This document shows positions 9,077 to 17,756 of a stretch of 64,000 bases of DNA, piece after piece. This stretch comes from Marinobacter azerbaijanicus. Its GTDB lineage: Bacteria; Pseudomonadota; Gammaproteobacteria; Pseudomonadales; Oleiphilaceae. Numbering within the stretch: position 1 is the first letter of the stretch; every line of letters begins with the position of its first letter. Made by a program: the position numbers and the translations under genes. The stretch is taken from assembly GCF_030250645.1 (NCBI RefSeq), contig NZ_JASSVS010000015.1, positions 42,945 to 106,944 on the forward strand, written 5' to 3'. The notes below the pieces were generated by a model, which saw nothing but the letters and a program-made list of their open reading frames with translations, did no database searches and was not told the DNA's origin.

Positions 9077-9532
9077 TTACAGATACCGCCCGCCGGCACC
9101 GATCGCCACCACGATCAGCCCAAGAATCAGGTTGGTGCCCACCAGCTTGCGGATCTGCCCCACCTGTAGCCCGCCTTCCTGGGGATCCTGGTTGGCTACG
9201 GCCTGTTTCAGCCGCCGGAAGGGGGCAAAATAGACGTGAAAATAGAGCAGGATCATCACAATCCCCAGCCCCTGCATGGCATGGATATGCCAGCCCGCAC
9301 CCGCCATGCCACCGAACACACTGAAGATCATCCAGTAGCCGGTCACCAGCAACAGGATCACGGCAACCCAAACCCACCTGAAAAACCGGGACAGAGTGTG
9401 ACACCAGAGTACGCCACGCTGTGATGCTTCAACCACCTCAACCACCGCTGGCCGCATGGCCATATAGGCGAAAAACATACCGCCAACCCAGATCACGGCA
9501 GAAAGCACATGCAGTGCGATAGCCAGACTCAT
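9077..9532 (-). CDS. CopD-like four-helix membrane protein
   Basis: 151 residues, four hydrophobic segments. The start LAIALHVLSAVIWVGGMFF is typical of the CopD/DUF2269-type family, with a conserved His in the first helix and another in GAGWHIHAMQGLG, consistent with haem or copper binding. Inner membrane. It is followed (upstream in coordinates) by nothing related, so the role is unclear; members are often annotated as copper resistance or haem-binding proteins. Confidence 0.75.
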   Translation of the reverse strand: MSLAIALHVLSAVIWVGGMFFAYMAMRPAVVEVVEASQRGVLWCHTLSRFFRWVWVAVILLLVTGYWMIFSVFGGMAGAGWHIHAMQGLGIVMILLYFHVYFAPFRRLKQAVANQDPQEGGLQVGQIRKLVGTNLILGLIVVAIGAGGRYL

Positions 9533-9574
9533 AAAGCGACTCCTCTTACAATAATTTTCGTGTGCAGGGACCTG

Positions 9575-10072
9575 TCAATTCTCCTCGACGGCCTGACGGA
9601 CTTTCTGCTCCGCCCCCTGCCAGGCCTCAGAGAGATCATCGAAGGCATCGTTGAAGCCATCCTTCATGGACTCCCAGGTAAAATTGGTGCTGTCCTGCAT
9701 ACGCTGGAGCCATTCAGTCACCCGTGACCGCTCCCGCCGCAGCGCTGCCACTGCGGTCTGCGCCTGGGCCCGCTCCAACCTGTCGGCCGAATTCCAGTTA
9801 TCCCGCAGACGACTGTTCAGTGTCGCAATACGGGCATCGATGTCGTCGAGAACATCCTCGATGTCCGTCATCAATCGTTCCCGCCGCTCAGCGGTGAAAT
9901 CCGCCAGTTCCTGATCAAGGTTCTGCATTTCCTGGCGCAACGACTCCTCGGTTACATCACCATCATCCTCCGCGGCGTGCCCGGGGGCCATTGGCATCAC
10001 CAGGGCCAGCAGCAGGGCGCTGGCCTTTAATCGCAATGGGGATCTCACGGTCTGGTACCTCCTCTGAATCAA
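9575..10072 (-). CDS. Exported coiled-coil protein
   Basis: 165 residues. A signal peptide ends at GHA-A near residue 33. The mature part is highly charged and helical, with heptad-like spacing from about residue 45 to 125 (Leu/Ile every 3-4 residues among Glu, Asp and Arg), followed by an amphipathic acidic tail. Predicted periplasmic coiled coil. No family recognised. Same strand as the CopD-like gene 42 bases downstream, so possibly co-transcribed. Confidence 0.7.
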   Translation of the reverse strand: MIQRRYQTVRSPLRLKASALLLALVMPMAPGHAAEDDGDVTEESLRQEMQNLDQELADFTAERRERLMTDIEDVLDDIDARIATLNSRLRDNWNSADRLERAQAQTAVAALRRERSRVTEWLQRMQDSTNFTWESMKDGFNDAFDDLSEAWQGAEQKVRQAVEEN

Positions 10073-10151
10073 AATTGGAAATCTGGTTCGTTCGAATATT
10101 CACAGTCTTCTTGCCAGATCCTTTAAAGAATCCCTCGGCTTTCCCCTCAGC

Positions 10152-10592
10152 CTATAGTCGCTCAACAGCCTTGAGCAGGGAACTGAAAGCCCTGGAAAAA
10201 CTACGCTCAGCGAGCCGGTCCATCACCGGGCCGAGCAATGGAACCTGTACACGGCCTTCGGAAATCCAGGTCACTCTGGTTTGCCCACCCTCGGCCCGCA
10301 AAACAATCTCGCCCCGGGTATGCTGAACGGAGAAAGGCTTCGATTTTTCAATGCGATAGTGCATTCTGTCTGGTCTATCAAACTGTGTAATGCGCTCGGT
10401 CAGCTCCAGCCGCCCCGCTCCTATAACCCTCAGGGCGCCTGTGCCGCTCTTCTCATCCTTGCCTTTCTCAATGAGCAGGGACTTGTCGACCCCCGGAAAG
10501 CGGTCGTAGCGAGCATGATCGGAAATAGCCTCAAAGACAGTGTCGATGTCCTTTGCGAGGAGCCGCTCAACGTGAATACGAAACATAGTCAA
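10152..10592 (-). CDS. SRPBCC-family (polyketide cyclase/START-like) protein
   Basis: 146 residues. The pattern FRIHVERLLAKDIDTVFEAISDHARYDRFPG, here quoted only in part, is the first strand and helix of SRPBCC folds, and the C-terminal helix is RSFSRAFSSLLKAVERL. These proteins form a hydrophobic ligand cavity. Single gene, no signal peptide, cytoplasmic. Ligand unknown. Confidence 0.8.
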   Translation of the reverse strand: MTMFRIHVERLLAKDIDTVFEAISDHARYDRFPGVDKSLLIEKGKDEKSGTGALRVIGAGRLELTERITQFDRPDRMHYRIEKSKPFSVQHTRGEIVLRAEGGQTRVTWISEGRVQVPLLGPVMDRLAERSFSRAFSSLLKAVERL

Positions 10593-10668
10593 TCCTCAAT
10601 CACACTCGGGACGTAGTACTCTAGACTGGATCCGACATTTCACCAAAACAATCACCTATGCCCCATCC

Positions 10669-11661
10669 ATGACCATCGACCGTGAACGCCTGGCCGCCCT
10701 TGCCGCAGAACCCCATTTTCACCGGGGCAGGTTTCGTAACCTGGAGCGCATACCCCACCATGGCCTGGGGGATTTCCTGCGCTGGCAGTTGGCCCCCGGC
10801 CGCCGCTTCCCACAGGGTAAACGCTACACGCTGCTGCGCCCTGATGGCCACGTGCTGATGAATCCGCCAGCAGAGCCACAACTCGTCTGGCTGGGGCATG
10901 CGTCGTTCCTGTTCCAGTATCGGGGCCTGAACGTGCTTACCGACCCGGTGTTGTCGGACCGTGCCAGCCCCTTCCGGTTGATCGGGCCCAAGCGGTTCAC
11001 CCCGCCAGCCCTGACGGTAGCAGAAATGCCGCCGATCCACCTGGTACTGATTTCCCACAATCACTACGACCATCTCGACGAGGCAACAGTGCGCCAGTTG
11101 CACCGACGTTTTGGCGCTGATCTGTGCTTCTGTATTCCCATGGAGTTAAGACCCTGGTTCGAAAAGCGCGGCATCCACAATCTGGTGGAACTGGACTGGT
11201 GGCAATCGATGCCCCTGGCTGCAGGAAACGAAGTATTCTGCCTGCCGGCCCAGCACTTCAGCGGACGAACCGCCACAGACACCAATACCTCGCTGTGGTG
11301 TAGCTGGCTCCTGGAGGTGGACGGCTTTCGGTTCTATTTCGGCGGTGATACCGGTTATGGCAAGGTGTTTCGCGACATTGGCGAGCTGTTTGCACCCATT
11401 GATCTGGCGCTGCTCCCCATCGGCGCCTACGACCCGCGCTGGTTCATGGCCCCGGTGCACGTAGCGCCGGAAGAGGCAGTCAGGATCCACCGGGATATTG
11501 GCGCCCGCCAGTCGGTAGCCATGCACTGGGGCACATTCGTGCTAACGGATGAACCCATGGACGAACCACCCCGGCGCCTGCGGCTGGCATTGGAGAGACA
11601 AAACATGAGTGAAGCGGAATTCAGGATCATGCAACATGGAGAGGTGTGGTCGCCGCAGTGA
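10669..11661 (+). CDS. MBL-fold metallohydrolase, NAPE-PLD/UlaG-like
   Basis: 330 residues. The metallo-beta-lactamase signature is SHNHYDHLD (HxHxDH form NHYDH), with further ligands in PAQHFSGR and FGGDTGYG, and a final His in AMHWGTF. The layout with LVWLGHASFLFQ ahead of the first strands matches the NAPE-phospholipase-D-like branch, which hydrolyses phosphodiesters. No signal peptide. Divergent from the SRPBCC gene; the 76-bp gap must hold both promoters. Confidence 0.88.
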   Translation: MTIDRERLAALAAEPHFHRGRFRNLERIPHHGLGDFLRWQLAPGRRFPQGKRYTLLRPDGHVLMNPPAEPQLVWLGHASFLFQYRGLNVLTDPVLSDRASPFRLIGPKRFTPPALTVAEMPPIHLVLISHNHYDHLDEATVRQLHRRFGADLCFCIPMELRPWFEKRGIHNLVELDWWQSMPLAAGNEVFCLPAQHFSGRTATDTNTSLWCSWLLEVDGFRFYFGGDTGYGKVFRDIGELFAPIDLALLPIGAYDPRWFMAPVHVAPEEAVRIHRDIGARQSVAMHWGTFVLTDEPMDEPPRRLRLALERQNMSEAEFRIMQHGEVWSPQ

Positions 11662-11667
11662 CACTTT

Positions 11668-12015
11668 TTACTCTTCCATCTCCAGAATCCACTTCACGAG
11701 CTTTTCAGCCTCTCCCTGGCTGACGTCCATGCGAACCCCCATGTCCGGCATTTCTGCCTTGCCCCAATGCCCCTCTCCGCCAGTCAACACAACCTGGACC
11801 AGCCGATCAGATTCGTCCATTGAGTACCTCTGCGCAATACTCCGGAAAGATGGGGCTATCGCCATGGCTTCGCTTTCTTTAATGGCATGGCAAGCCGTGC
11901 ACTTCTTTTCTTCAGCCAGCTGCATACTGGTCATGCCATGGGAGTCGGCAAATGCTGATCCAATTCCCGGGCAGAGAACGCCTACCAGCATGGCGGGTAA
12001 CATTTTAGACTTCAT
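11668..12015 (-). CDS. Periplasmic class I cytochrome c
   Basis: 115 residues: signal peptide cleaved near AFA-D (residue 24), haem-binding CTACH, and a distal Met in KAEMPDMGV as sixth ligand. The spacing and size fit cytochrome c551/c5-type electron carriers. Convergent with the MBL-fold gene, 6 bases apart, with no room for a separate terminator. Confidence 0.92.
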   Translation of the reverse strand: MKSKMLPAMLVGVLCPGIGSAFADSHGMTSMQLAEEKKCTACHAIKESEAMAIAPSFRSIAQRYSMDESDRLVQVVLTGGEGHWGKAEMPDMGVRMDVSQGEAEKLVKWILEMEE

Positions 12016-12170
12016 AGCAATCCCTCTCTGGTCACCCTGATTGATTCAGGCGAGATGAATGCGACCGGTTTTGGAAGATTCCGACACCTCAATCTGAAAC
12101 TTAGACCAGGATGGCCAACCACACAAAGTGCCCGGATAAAATAATCCTGCCCGGATTTCCTTCTGATCCC

Positions 12171-12650
12171 TCAATGATGACCGCCCGGCCCATGGGCGTG
12201 GCCGTGCGATAACTCTTCCGGATCGGCGGCGCGCACGTCGATAATTTCGATATCGAAGGTCAGGGTTCTACCGGCCATCGGATGGTTGGTGTCGACATCG
12301 GCAAACTTGTGGCCCACCTTGGCGACAACCACATGGCGCGGGCCCTGCTCGGTCTGCACCTGGGCAATCATGCCCGGCTTCCAGCGCTTGGCACCCATCA
12401 AGTGCTTGATCGGCACGCGCTGGATGGCGTCGGCCTTGCGCGGGCCGTAGGCTTTATCCGGAGCGACGGTGACGCTGAACGTATCGCCCGCATCCTGACC
12501 TTCCAGAGCCTCTTCCAGGCCCTTGATAATACCGCCGTGACCATGCAGGTAAGCGTTTGGCTCGCCGCCATGGGAGTCTTCAACAATGTTGCCTTGTTCA
12601 TCACGGACGCTGTAGTGAAACAGGACCACCTGGTTTTTTTCGATTGGCAT
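12171..12650 (-). CDS. FKBP-type peptidyl-prolyl isomerase, SlyD-like
   Basis: 159 residues. Starts MPIEKNQVVLFHYSV, with an FKBP core split by an insert-in-flap region as in SlyD (VTVAPDKAYGPRKAD, then the IF segment, then HPMAGRTLTFDIEI). The tail is His-rich (HGHAHGPGGHH), consistent with metal binding by SlyD proteins. Cytoplasmic foldase/chaperone. A short diverged copy carrying only the first and last parts of this gene sits at 46,770-46,851. Confidence 0.92.
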   Translation of the reverse strand: MPIEKNQVVLFHYSVRDEQGNIVEDSHGGEPNAYLHGHGGIIKGLEEALEGQDAGDTFSVTVAPDKAYGPRKADAIQRVPIKHLMGAKRWKPGMIAQVQTEQGPRHVVVAKVGHKFADVDTNHPMAGRTLTFDIEIIDVRAADPEELSHGHAHGPGGHH

Positions 12651-12779
12651 AGGGTTCTCTGCAATGGTTAAAAGTACGACATTGTAAACAGCTGCGGCGT
12701 TGAATGCAGGTGAAGAGAAGCAGACGGGTTGAATGGATTGGAATCCGCCTCGCCGGCAGCCAGTGGCGGCACCGCGAGT

Positions 12780-13265
12780 TCAGAAGTAACCCAACAGCCT
12801 GCCAATGACCAGCACACTGATCCAGACTGCCAGGGACAGAAAAGCCCCAGCCCTCATGGCTACAGGCATGGGAGCCTCCATTGGGAGGCTCCGTATATCC
12901 CCTTGCTTAAACACCCGCCCCAGAATTAACGCGTTCAAGATACCGAAGAGGACGAGCACAATCTTCGCCTGGAACAACGGCGATGCAGCGTAATCCACGG
13001 CCGCTGTGGCGAATAACAGTGCACCGCAGAAAACCGCAAGCCCCAAACCAATCGCCGATGTAATTCGAAGCACATCGACAAACACCATCACCGGGTAGTT
13101 GCGCCAGAACCCCAGCAAACGCAAATCCAGTGGCACAATGCCGCCGACCAGCATCGAAACCCCGAGAATATGCCCGGCGTTTACCAGCGGGTACATGAAT
13201 GTGGAATTGCGCAGGGCCGAGACAAAAGCCAGATTCTCGACGGAGACCAGCGCTTGCTCAATCAT
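12780..13265 (-). CDS. Four-helix membrane protein (DUF2214/DUF6644-like)
   Basis: 161 residues with four hydrophobic helices and a conserved NAGHILGVSMLVGGIVPLDLRLLG stretch (shown in part) typical of this uncharacterised inner-membrane family. It is the third gene of the operon 14,233-12,780 with a DUF6152-like periplasmic protein and a hydroxylaminobenzene-mutase-like enzyme. The His and the small residues around it suggest cofactor or ligand binding in the membrane. Function unknown. Confidence 0.7.
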   Translation of the reverse strand: MIEQALVSVENLAFVSALRNSTFMYPLVNAGHILGVSMLVGGIVPLDLRLLGFWRNYPVMVFVDVLRITSAIGLGLAVFCGALLFATAAVDYAASPLFQAKIVLVLFGILNALILGRVFKQGDIRSLPMEAPMPVAMRAGAFLSLAVWISVLVIGRLLGYF

Positions 13266-13273
13266 CTCCGGGA

Positions 13274-13654
13274 TCAGGACTCACGGTCGGGATACAGATC
13301 GTAATCCTTCCCGTCGATCACAACCCGCTCAGCCTTGACCAGCCGTTCACCTTCTTTCGCGGAGCGATGACCATGCACAGTAATCTCCCGATCCTGGCTC
13401 AACATCTCTCTGGTAAGCCCAACTCGGTCGTTACGCCAGGGCTGCCCAACCTCCACAACCCAATCCTCGCCATCCACGCTTATGGTGACCTCGCCATGGG
13501 GATTACCAAGGCGCACAGACTGGATAACACCGGTAATTTCAAATTCCTCGTCGGTTGCCCAGGCCCAACCGTGATGAGCCTGCGCGGTGGAGGCCGCGAA
13601 AAAAGCAGCAAGAACAGCAAAACAGAGCAGATGGAAAAAACGAACGTGAGGCAT
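13274..13654 (-). CDS. Periplasmic DUF6152-like protein
   Basis: 126 residues from the ATG at 13,654, which has the ribosome site AGAGGATTGGAT; upstream in-frame starts lack one. Signal peptide cleaved at AQA-H, so the mature protein begins HHGWAW, the hallmark of this small family. One OB-like beta domain follows (ITGVIQSVRLGNPHGEVTI). Middle gene of the TetR-linked operon, 8 bases before the next gene. Likely periplasmic; possibly metal-binding through the N-terminal HH. Confidence 0.75.
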   Translation of the reverse strand: MPHVRFFHLLCFAVLAAFFAASTAQAHHGWAWATDEEFEITGVIQSVRLGNPHGEVTISVDGEDWVVEVGQPWRNDRVGLTREMLSQDREITVHGHRSAKEGERLVKAERVVIDGKDYDLYPDRES

Positions 13655-13774
13655 ATCCAATCCTCTTGTGGCGGGTTTGTCAGGATACTCGAACCACGGA
13701 TTCCGTAGCTCAGTATATTCGACAGTCGGAATGTGGCCGAATTCCCGGGACAAACTACCTGAAGGCCATATCAT

Positions 13775-14233
13775 TTATCCAAACTGATTTCCCTTATTCC
13801 AGACTCCCCACAGCACCATTACGGCAACCACTACCATCGCCACCGAGAGCGATGTCAGGGCTATGGCAATGAGGCCTTCCTGTAGCGCCGAGCCCTCGAA
13901 GCCTGCAGCGGCTATCGGCATCATGGATGCCCCTGCACCGATAAAGCCGGCAGCCAGCGTAGCCAGCCAGTTGGTGTAGGTACCGAATACGGCAAGACCA
14001 AATGCAATTCTTTCGGCCGTGCGGCCCAGCCGAAGCTTGGGCCAGATCACACCCAGCACAATCAGTACCAGTCCATTCATGATGCCCTCAAGGTGGCTCG
14101 AAAGCCCCATTCTGGCATTCTCCATTAACGGCAGCAGAAACCCAGTCAACAGACCCATGAGAAACAGGATGATGCCAAGTTGGTAAAGTCGGCGTTCCCT
14201 GTTGATGACAGTCGGCAGAGATGCGTTATTCAT
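13775..14233 (-). CDS. Hydroxylaminobenzene-mutase-like membrane isomerase (HabA family)
   Basis: 152 residues, four hydrophobic helices. The stretch NARMGLSSHLEGIMNG is strongly reminiscent of hydroxylaminobenzene mutases and styrene-oxide-isomerase-like proteins, as is YTNWLATLAAGFIGAG further on. Family members isomerise hydroxylaminoarenes or epoxides at the membrane. First gene of a three-gene operon facing a TetR regulator across a gap with an inverted repeat. Exact substrate is inference. Confidence 0.7.
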   Translation of the reverse strand: MNNASLPTVINRERRLYQLGIILFLMGLLTGFLLPLMENARMGLSSHLEGIMNGLVLIVLGVIWPKLRLGRTAERIAFGLAVFGTYTNWLATLAAGFIGAGASMMPIAAAGFEGSALQEGLIAIALTSLSVAMVVVAVMVLWGVWNKGNQFG

Positions 14234-14295
14234 GAGTTATCCCCCTGGTTGTAGTCAGGGAGACCTGCCCCCGACTCGCGTTCCACTCAATTTAA

Positions 14296-14314
14296 GAATA
14301 CACTATGTATATTC
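14296..14314. promoter_or_regulatory. Inverted repeat, probable TetR operator
   Basis: GAATACAC-TAT-GTATATTC is an imperfect palindrome (7 of 8 arm positions match) in the 138-bp divergent gap between the HabA-like operon and the TetR gene. Position and symmetry fit a TetR-family operator controlling both directions. Confidence 0.5.
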
Positions 14315-14371
14315 AATACGAGAGATTATCCCTCGTTCATGCGCCTGTCAATAATTGGGTATACAGCCTGT

Positions 14372-14974
14372 ATGTCGATTAACTCCCAAAAACGTAGCTA
14401 CCGTAAAACCACCCGGGCAAAACAGGAAGAACAGACCCGGCGACGGATTACCGAAGCGGTCGTTGAGTTACACCGAACGGTCGGGCCAGCGCAGACGACC
14501 ATTAGTGACATTGCAAGCCTGGCGGGTGTCGGCCGCGTAACGGTGTACAAACACTTCCCTGATGACTCCGCGATGTTCCGTGCCTGTAGTGATCACTGGA
14601 TTGCCGATAACCCACCGCCAGATTTTGCGCAGGCACTCGCAGAACCGGATGAAATAAAGCAAGCCGCCGGCGTACTCCGACTGCTTTACGACTACTACCG
14701 CCGCACCTACGACATGATGGGAAAAGTGATGCGGGACGCGAAGACAATGCCCGCCCTGGCAGATGTGGTTGAAAACGGATGGATGCAGCTGCTGCGAAGC
14801 CTTGAGGACACTCTGGTGCCAGCGGGGAAGCAAGGCGACAGCGCGAAACGTTATCGCGCAACGCTTCGGGTCGCTATGGATATCGATACCTGGAGTACAA
14901 TCTCCGAAATGGGTATCGATGACCAATCGGCAGCAGAGCTGGCGTGCCAGTGGTTGAGGGAGGCTAAAACCTGA
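14372..14974 (+). CDS. TetR-family transcriptional regulator
   Basis: 200 residues from ATG 14,372. The N-terminal helix-turn-helix is typical: TRRRITEAVVELHRTVG, TTISDIASLAGVGRVTVYKHFPD. The C-terminal domain is a ligand-binding helical bundle. Divergent from the HabA-like operon, so it most likely represses it and itself. Inducer unknown, perhaps an aromatic or solvent-like compound given the operon's first gene. Confidence 0.88.
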   Translation: MSINSQKRSYRKTTRAKQEEQTRRRITEAVVELHRTVGPAQTTISDIASLAGVGRVTVYKHFPDDSAMFRACSDHWIADNPPPDFAQALAEPDEIKQAAGVLRLLYDYYRRTYDMMGKVMRDAKTMPALADVVENGWMQLLRSLEDTLVPAGKQGDSAKRYRATLRVAMDIDTWSTISEMGIDDQSAAELACQWLREAKT

Positions 14975-15006
14975 TGCCCCCTTTACCCTGTTCGTGCGAC
15001 CAACTT

Positions 15007-15675
15007 TCAGTGCAGTGACATCAGTCCGTCGGCAACCTCAACAAGACTGTCACCCATGACGTCGGCGGGCAGGAAGACATCGCCAGGCTTATATTCAAGA
15101 CGCGAACACCAGCCCGCAAGTGCACCGGCCCGCTTCGCTCCATGGCAATCCCAGGCATGCACGGCTACCAGAGCCAGGCGCTCAATCGGCGTATCCAGAT
15201 GTTTTGCAGCAAAACGATAGATATCCGGATGAGGCTTCCAGACACCTGCCTCATGCGCGGTGACAACATGGTCAACAAATCTGGAAAGCCCTGCGCCTTC
15301 GAGGAAACGGCGCGTTCTTTCAGGACTGTTGACGGTGAGGCATCCAACGGACACGCCCGCCTCAGAGATTTTCTTCAGCGCGGGGGCGGCATCGTCGAAG
15401 GTGGGTAGCGTGGAGAACCCGTCGACCACGTACCCAATATCACGTTCATTGAGCGTGTGTTTCGTTTCCGTGCGGAGTGATTCCCGGGCAACAGCTTCGA
15501 AAGGTGCCGCGTCGCCGGCAAGGGTCAGTGCCATGGCATCGCGCTGAAAGCGCAGGAACCAGGGCTGCAGAGTGGTCGCTGGCTGGCCAACCTCTTCCAG
15601 GCGGGCGGCCAGCGGATCCAGATCAATCAACGTCTCTAGGACATCAAATAAAACTACGTTCGGTCGGACAGCCAT
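15007..15675 (-). CDS. Haloacid dehalogenase type II-like HAD hydrolase
   Basis: 222 residues. Motif I is LFDVLETLIDLDP, motif II VGCLTVNSPERT, the Lys is in VWKPHPDIYRFAA, and the last motif is LVAVHAWDCHGAKRAG. This matches L-2-haloacid dehalogenase/HAD-IA type II, except that the first Asp is followed by V rather than a second acid, as is normal for dehalogenases (nucleophilic Asp, no general acid). Convergent with the TetR gene. Substrate not known. Confidence 0.85.
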   Translation of the reverse strand: MAVRPNVVLFDVLETLIDLDPLAARLEEVGQPATTLQPWFLRFQRDAMALTLAGDAAPFEAVARESLRTETKHTLNERDIGYVVDGFSTLPTFDDAAPALKKISEAGVSVGCLTVNSPERTRRFLEGAGLSRFVDHVVTAHEAGVWKPHPDIYRFAAKHLDTPIERLALVAVHAWDCHGAKRAGALAGWCSRLEYKPGDVFLPADVMGDSLVEVADGLMSLH

Positions 15676-15731
15676 ATCGAGAGCCTCCCTATACCGGTGC
15701 AGGTTTACGGGAAGTGTAGCTCAGGCAGCCG

Positions 15732-15950
15732 CTATGTCATGGTCCGATACTGCAATACGAGACCGATGATCTCGTGATCACTGGTCGCTAGTGCCAGCGA
15801 GGCATTCAGTGATGATCTTTGTGGCAAACGGATGTTGAACCTGGACCGCAAAACATCCGCTACCTGTTGATCCTCAGCGGGATCGAATTCTTTTCCTGCG
15901 TACACACGAATGCGCTGAAGAATGAAATCCTTATTTGACATAGACATCAA
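15732..15950 (-). CDS. Small protein of unknown function
   Basis: 72 residues (start may be a later Met of MMSMSNKDF). No signal peptide or membrane segment; mixed alpha/beta character (ADVLRSRFNI, LALATSDHEIIGLVLQYR). I do not recognise the family. Coding is supported only by length and by absence of a better frame; it lies between the HAD gene and the SutA-like gene, all on the minus strand. Confidence 0.45.
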   Translation of the reverse strand: MMSMSNKDFILQRIRVYAGKEFDPAEDQQVADVLRSRFNIRLPQRSSLNASLALATSDHEIIGLVLQYRTMT

Positions 15951-16028
15951 TCTTCTTGATTGACACTCAGTGTTTGCTCCAACAATGAATACAGTCAGTA
16001 AAACGAGCGGAAAGAATCCGTTGCGATT

Positions 16029-16190
16029 CTAGCGGGCCTGGAGCTTAACATGCTTGGGGCCTGACGAGGCGACTTGCCCCCTGTTACCCTTGCCGACATA
16101 CTCAACAGCCCCGCCGGACTTCAAAAAGGCAGCGGTCTGCTCGGCAATGGCGGCCGACGTTAATGAAGCTTTTGCGGTTTTGTTGCTCAT
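16029..16190 (-). CDS. Very small protein with a SutA-like motif
   Basis: 53 residues from the ATG at 16,190, preceded by GGAGAACACC. An upstream extension in frame lacks a ribosome site. The motif AFLKSGGAVEYV resembles the FLxxGGxVxxI motif of SutA-type RNA polymerase-binding proteins and similar short proteins, and the tail is basic. Likely cytoplasmic nucleic-acid- or polymerase-associated protein, but that is inference from a short motif. Confidence 0.55.
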   Translation of the reverse strand: MSNKTAKASLTSAAIAEQTAAFLKSGGAVEYVGKGNRGQVASSGPKHVKLQAR

Positions 16191-16312
16191 GGTGTTCTCC
16201 AGGTCGATGGTTGGTTTATTCACCAACTTCAGACCCTCATCATATCCCAAACAGGAAATAATTGTTCGGTTCAAGAAAGGGGCGTTAAGGCCGGACCGCC
16301 TGTCGGAACAGT

Positions 16313-17095
16313 TCAACCTTGCCAATAAGCCTTACTCTCCTCATCCATCGGAAAGAAATGCTCAATCCGCAAATTCTGAGCAGTCACATCCAGCGGCGTG
16401 CCGATAGTTGCAATGGTGGAAAAGATTCTGAGCTGTTGATGCCCCAGATTCAGTGTGAAAGGAATCGCCGGGTAGTCCAGGTGTTCCACCACGTGGCTTT
16501 TCCAGTTCTGAGGCACGCCGGGTACAGTCAGGGCGTGCTCCAGCAATCGGTTGGGCTGATCCCGAAAGGGGCCGGCAAGATGCTCATGGTAGACGCGTTG
16601 CAGCATGTGGCAGGCGATATTATCCCAATCGCCAACGAAGGGCTTCATGCCGTGCTCATCCAGCAGGGACAGCAAAAAGTTGGGCCGGGCCGGAAACTGA
16701 GCACCCAGCTCGATCATCCTCGCCATCATCGCCTGCATGGCCTGGTTAGCCATCACCAGATAATACTCGTGGTCGAACACCACCGCCGGGTACGGCAAGT
16801 GTCCCTGCAACAGGTGCCCAAGCGCCTCCCTGATCATGGCCATGCCAGGCGCGTTCAGATCCTGGTCGGAGTAGACCTGGCCGTATCCCGCCGCTGATAA
16901 GAGCCGATTGGTACCGGCCAGATCCGCCTGCAGCATCTGCGCTAAATGCAGAACCATGCCTTTGCTGGGCTTGCTGCGGCCGGTTTCCAGAAAGCTGATG
17001 TGTTTTGGCGACACCTCACACGCCAAGGCGAAATCCATCTGGCTCAGGCGCTTGCCCTGCCGCATTTCTCTGAACAGCGTACCGAAGGCGCTCAT
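16313..17095 (-). CDS. XRE-family regulator with MmyB-like ligand domain
   Basis: 260 residues from ATG 17,095 (GACGGGAAACCCA upstream); an ATG 33 bases earlier is possible. Residues 1-65 are a helix-turn-helix (KRLSQMDFALACEVSPKHISFLETGRSKPS). The remainder is the MmyB-like PAS-type domain, with VVFDHEYYLVMANQAM and the closing RIEHFFPMDEESKAYW. Such regulators bind small ligands and often control a divergent gene; here that is the membrane protein at 17,246. Confidence 0.85.
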   Translation of the reverse strand: MSAFGTLFREMRQGKRLSQMDFALACEVSPKHISFLETGRSKPSKGMVLHLAQMLQADLAGTNRLLSAAGYGQVYSDQDLNAPGMAMIREALGHLLQGHLPYPAVVFDHEYYLVMANQAMQAMMARMIELGAQFPARPNFLLSLLDEHGMKPFVGDWDNIACHMLQRVYHEHLAGPFRDQPNRLLEHALTVPGVPQNWKSHVVEHLDYPAIPFTLNLGHQQLRIFSTIATIGTPLDVTAQNLRIEHFFPMDEESKAYWQG

Positions 17096-17245
17096 TGGGT
17101 TTCCCGTCAATTCCGAGTGTTCAACCATTATCGTAGCCGAGGGTAGGCGGAACCATTACCTCACAGGTAATTGAGACTATCACCGCCCGGGTAGAAGCTT
17201 TGAAGTGTAGTCCAACACATTGCGAAACCCGATTGAGGTGATCCT

Positions 17246-17653
17246 ATGAAAAACCTAGTCCGTCGATTCAGTGTTAAGCAAATCATCCTCAGCGATGTAT
17301 TGCTCTCCGCGCCATTCGCGTTGGCTCTGATCCTGGCCGCTGAGCCCATTGCCCAGTGGGCGGGCGGCCCCGGCGCAACCTTTTACCTGGTGGTTGGCAT
17401 CGTGATGCTGCTGTGGTGCGTGGATATGGCCGCCGTGGCCGTTAACGAACGGTGGCAGGAGAAGTACCTGAACGTGATGATTGCTGCCGATGTTACCTGG
17501 AGCCTGGCGTCCCTTGCCCTGATGGTCTGGTTTGCGGCAAGCCTGCAGCCCCTTGGCTGGGTGCTGTTCGCCTTGAACGTGCTGGTTCCGCTGGATATGG
17601 CGTGGATGAAACGGGTTGCTGGCAGTAAGCCTCAGCAGCCTGCGTTCGGATGA
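17246..17653 (+). CDS. Four-helix membrane protein
   Basis: 135 residues with four hydrophobic segments and short loops; no known motif. It starts 117 bases from the end of the divergent MmyB-type regulator gene, the usual arrangement for a regulator and its single target. Function unknown. Confidence 0.65.
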   Translation: MKNLVRRFSVKQIILSDVLLSAPFALALILAAEPIAQWAGGPGATFYLVVGIVMLLWCVDMAAVAVNERWQEKYLNVMIAADVTWSLASLALMVWFAASLQPLGWVLFALNVLVPLDMAWMKRVAGSKPQQPAFG

Positions 17654-17674
17654 TGGCTCATCACTCCGGACGCT

Positions 17675-17710
17675 ACCCATATTGGGTAACTTTTACCCAA
17701 TATGGGTTTT
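17675..17710 (+). terminator. Perfect 15-bp hairpin after the membrane protein
   Basis: ACCCATATTGGGTAA, loop CTT, then its exact reverse complement, followed by TTTT. It lies 22 bases after the stop at 17,653 and before the convergent helicase, so a bidirectional terminator is the simplest reading. The arm itself contains a nested palindrome, so protein binding is also possible. Confidence 0.7.
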
Positions 17711-17756
17711 CAAAACGCCTCAGGAGTTGTTGACCGTGCTCTTGAACGTCATACAC

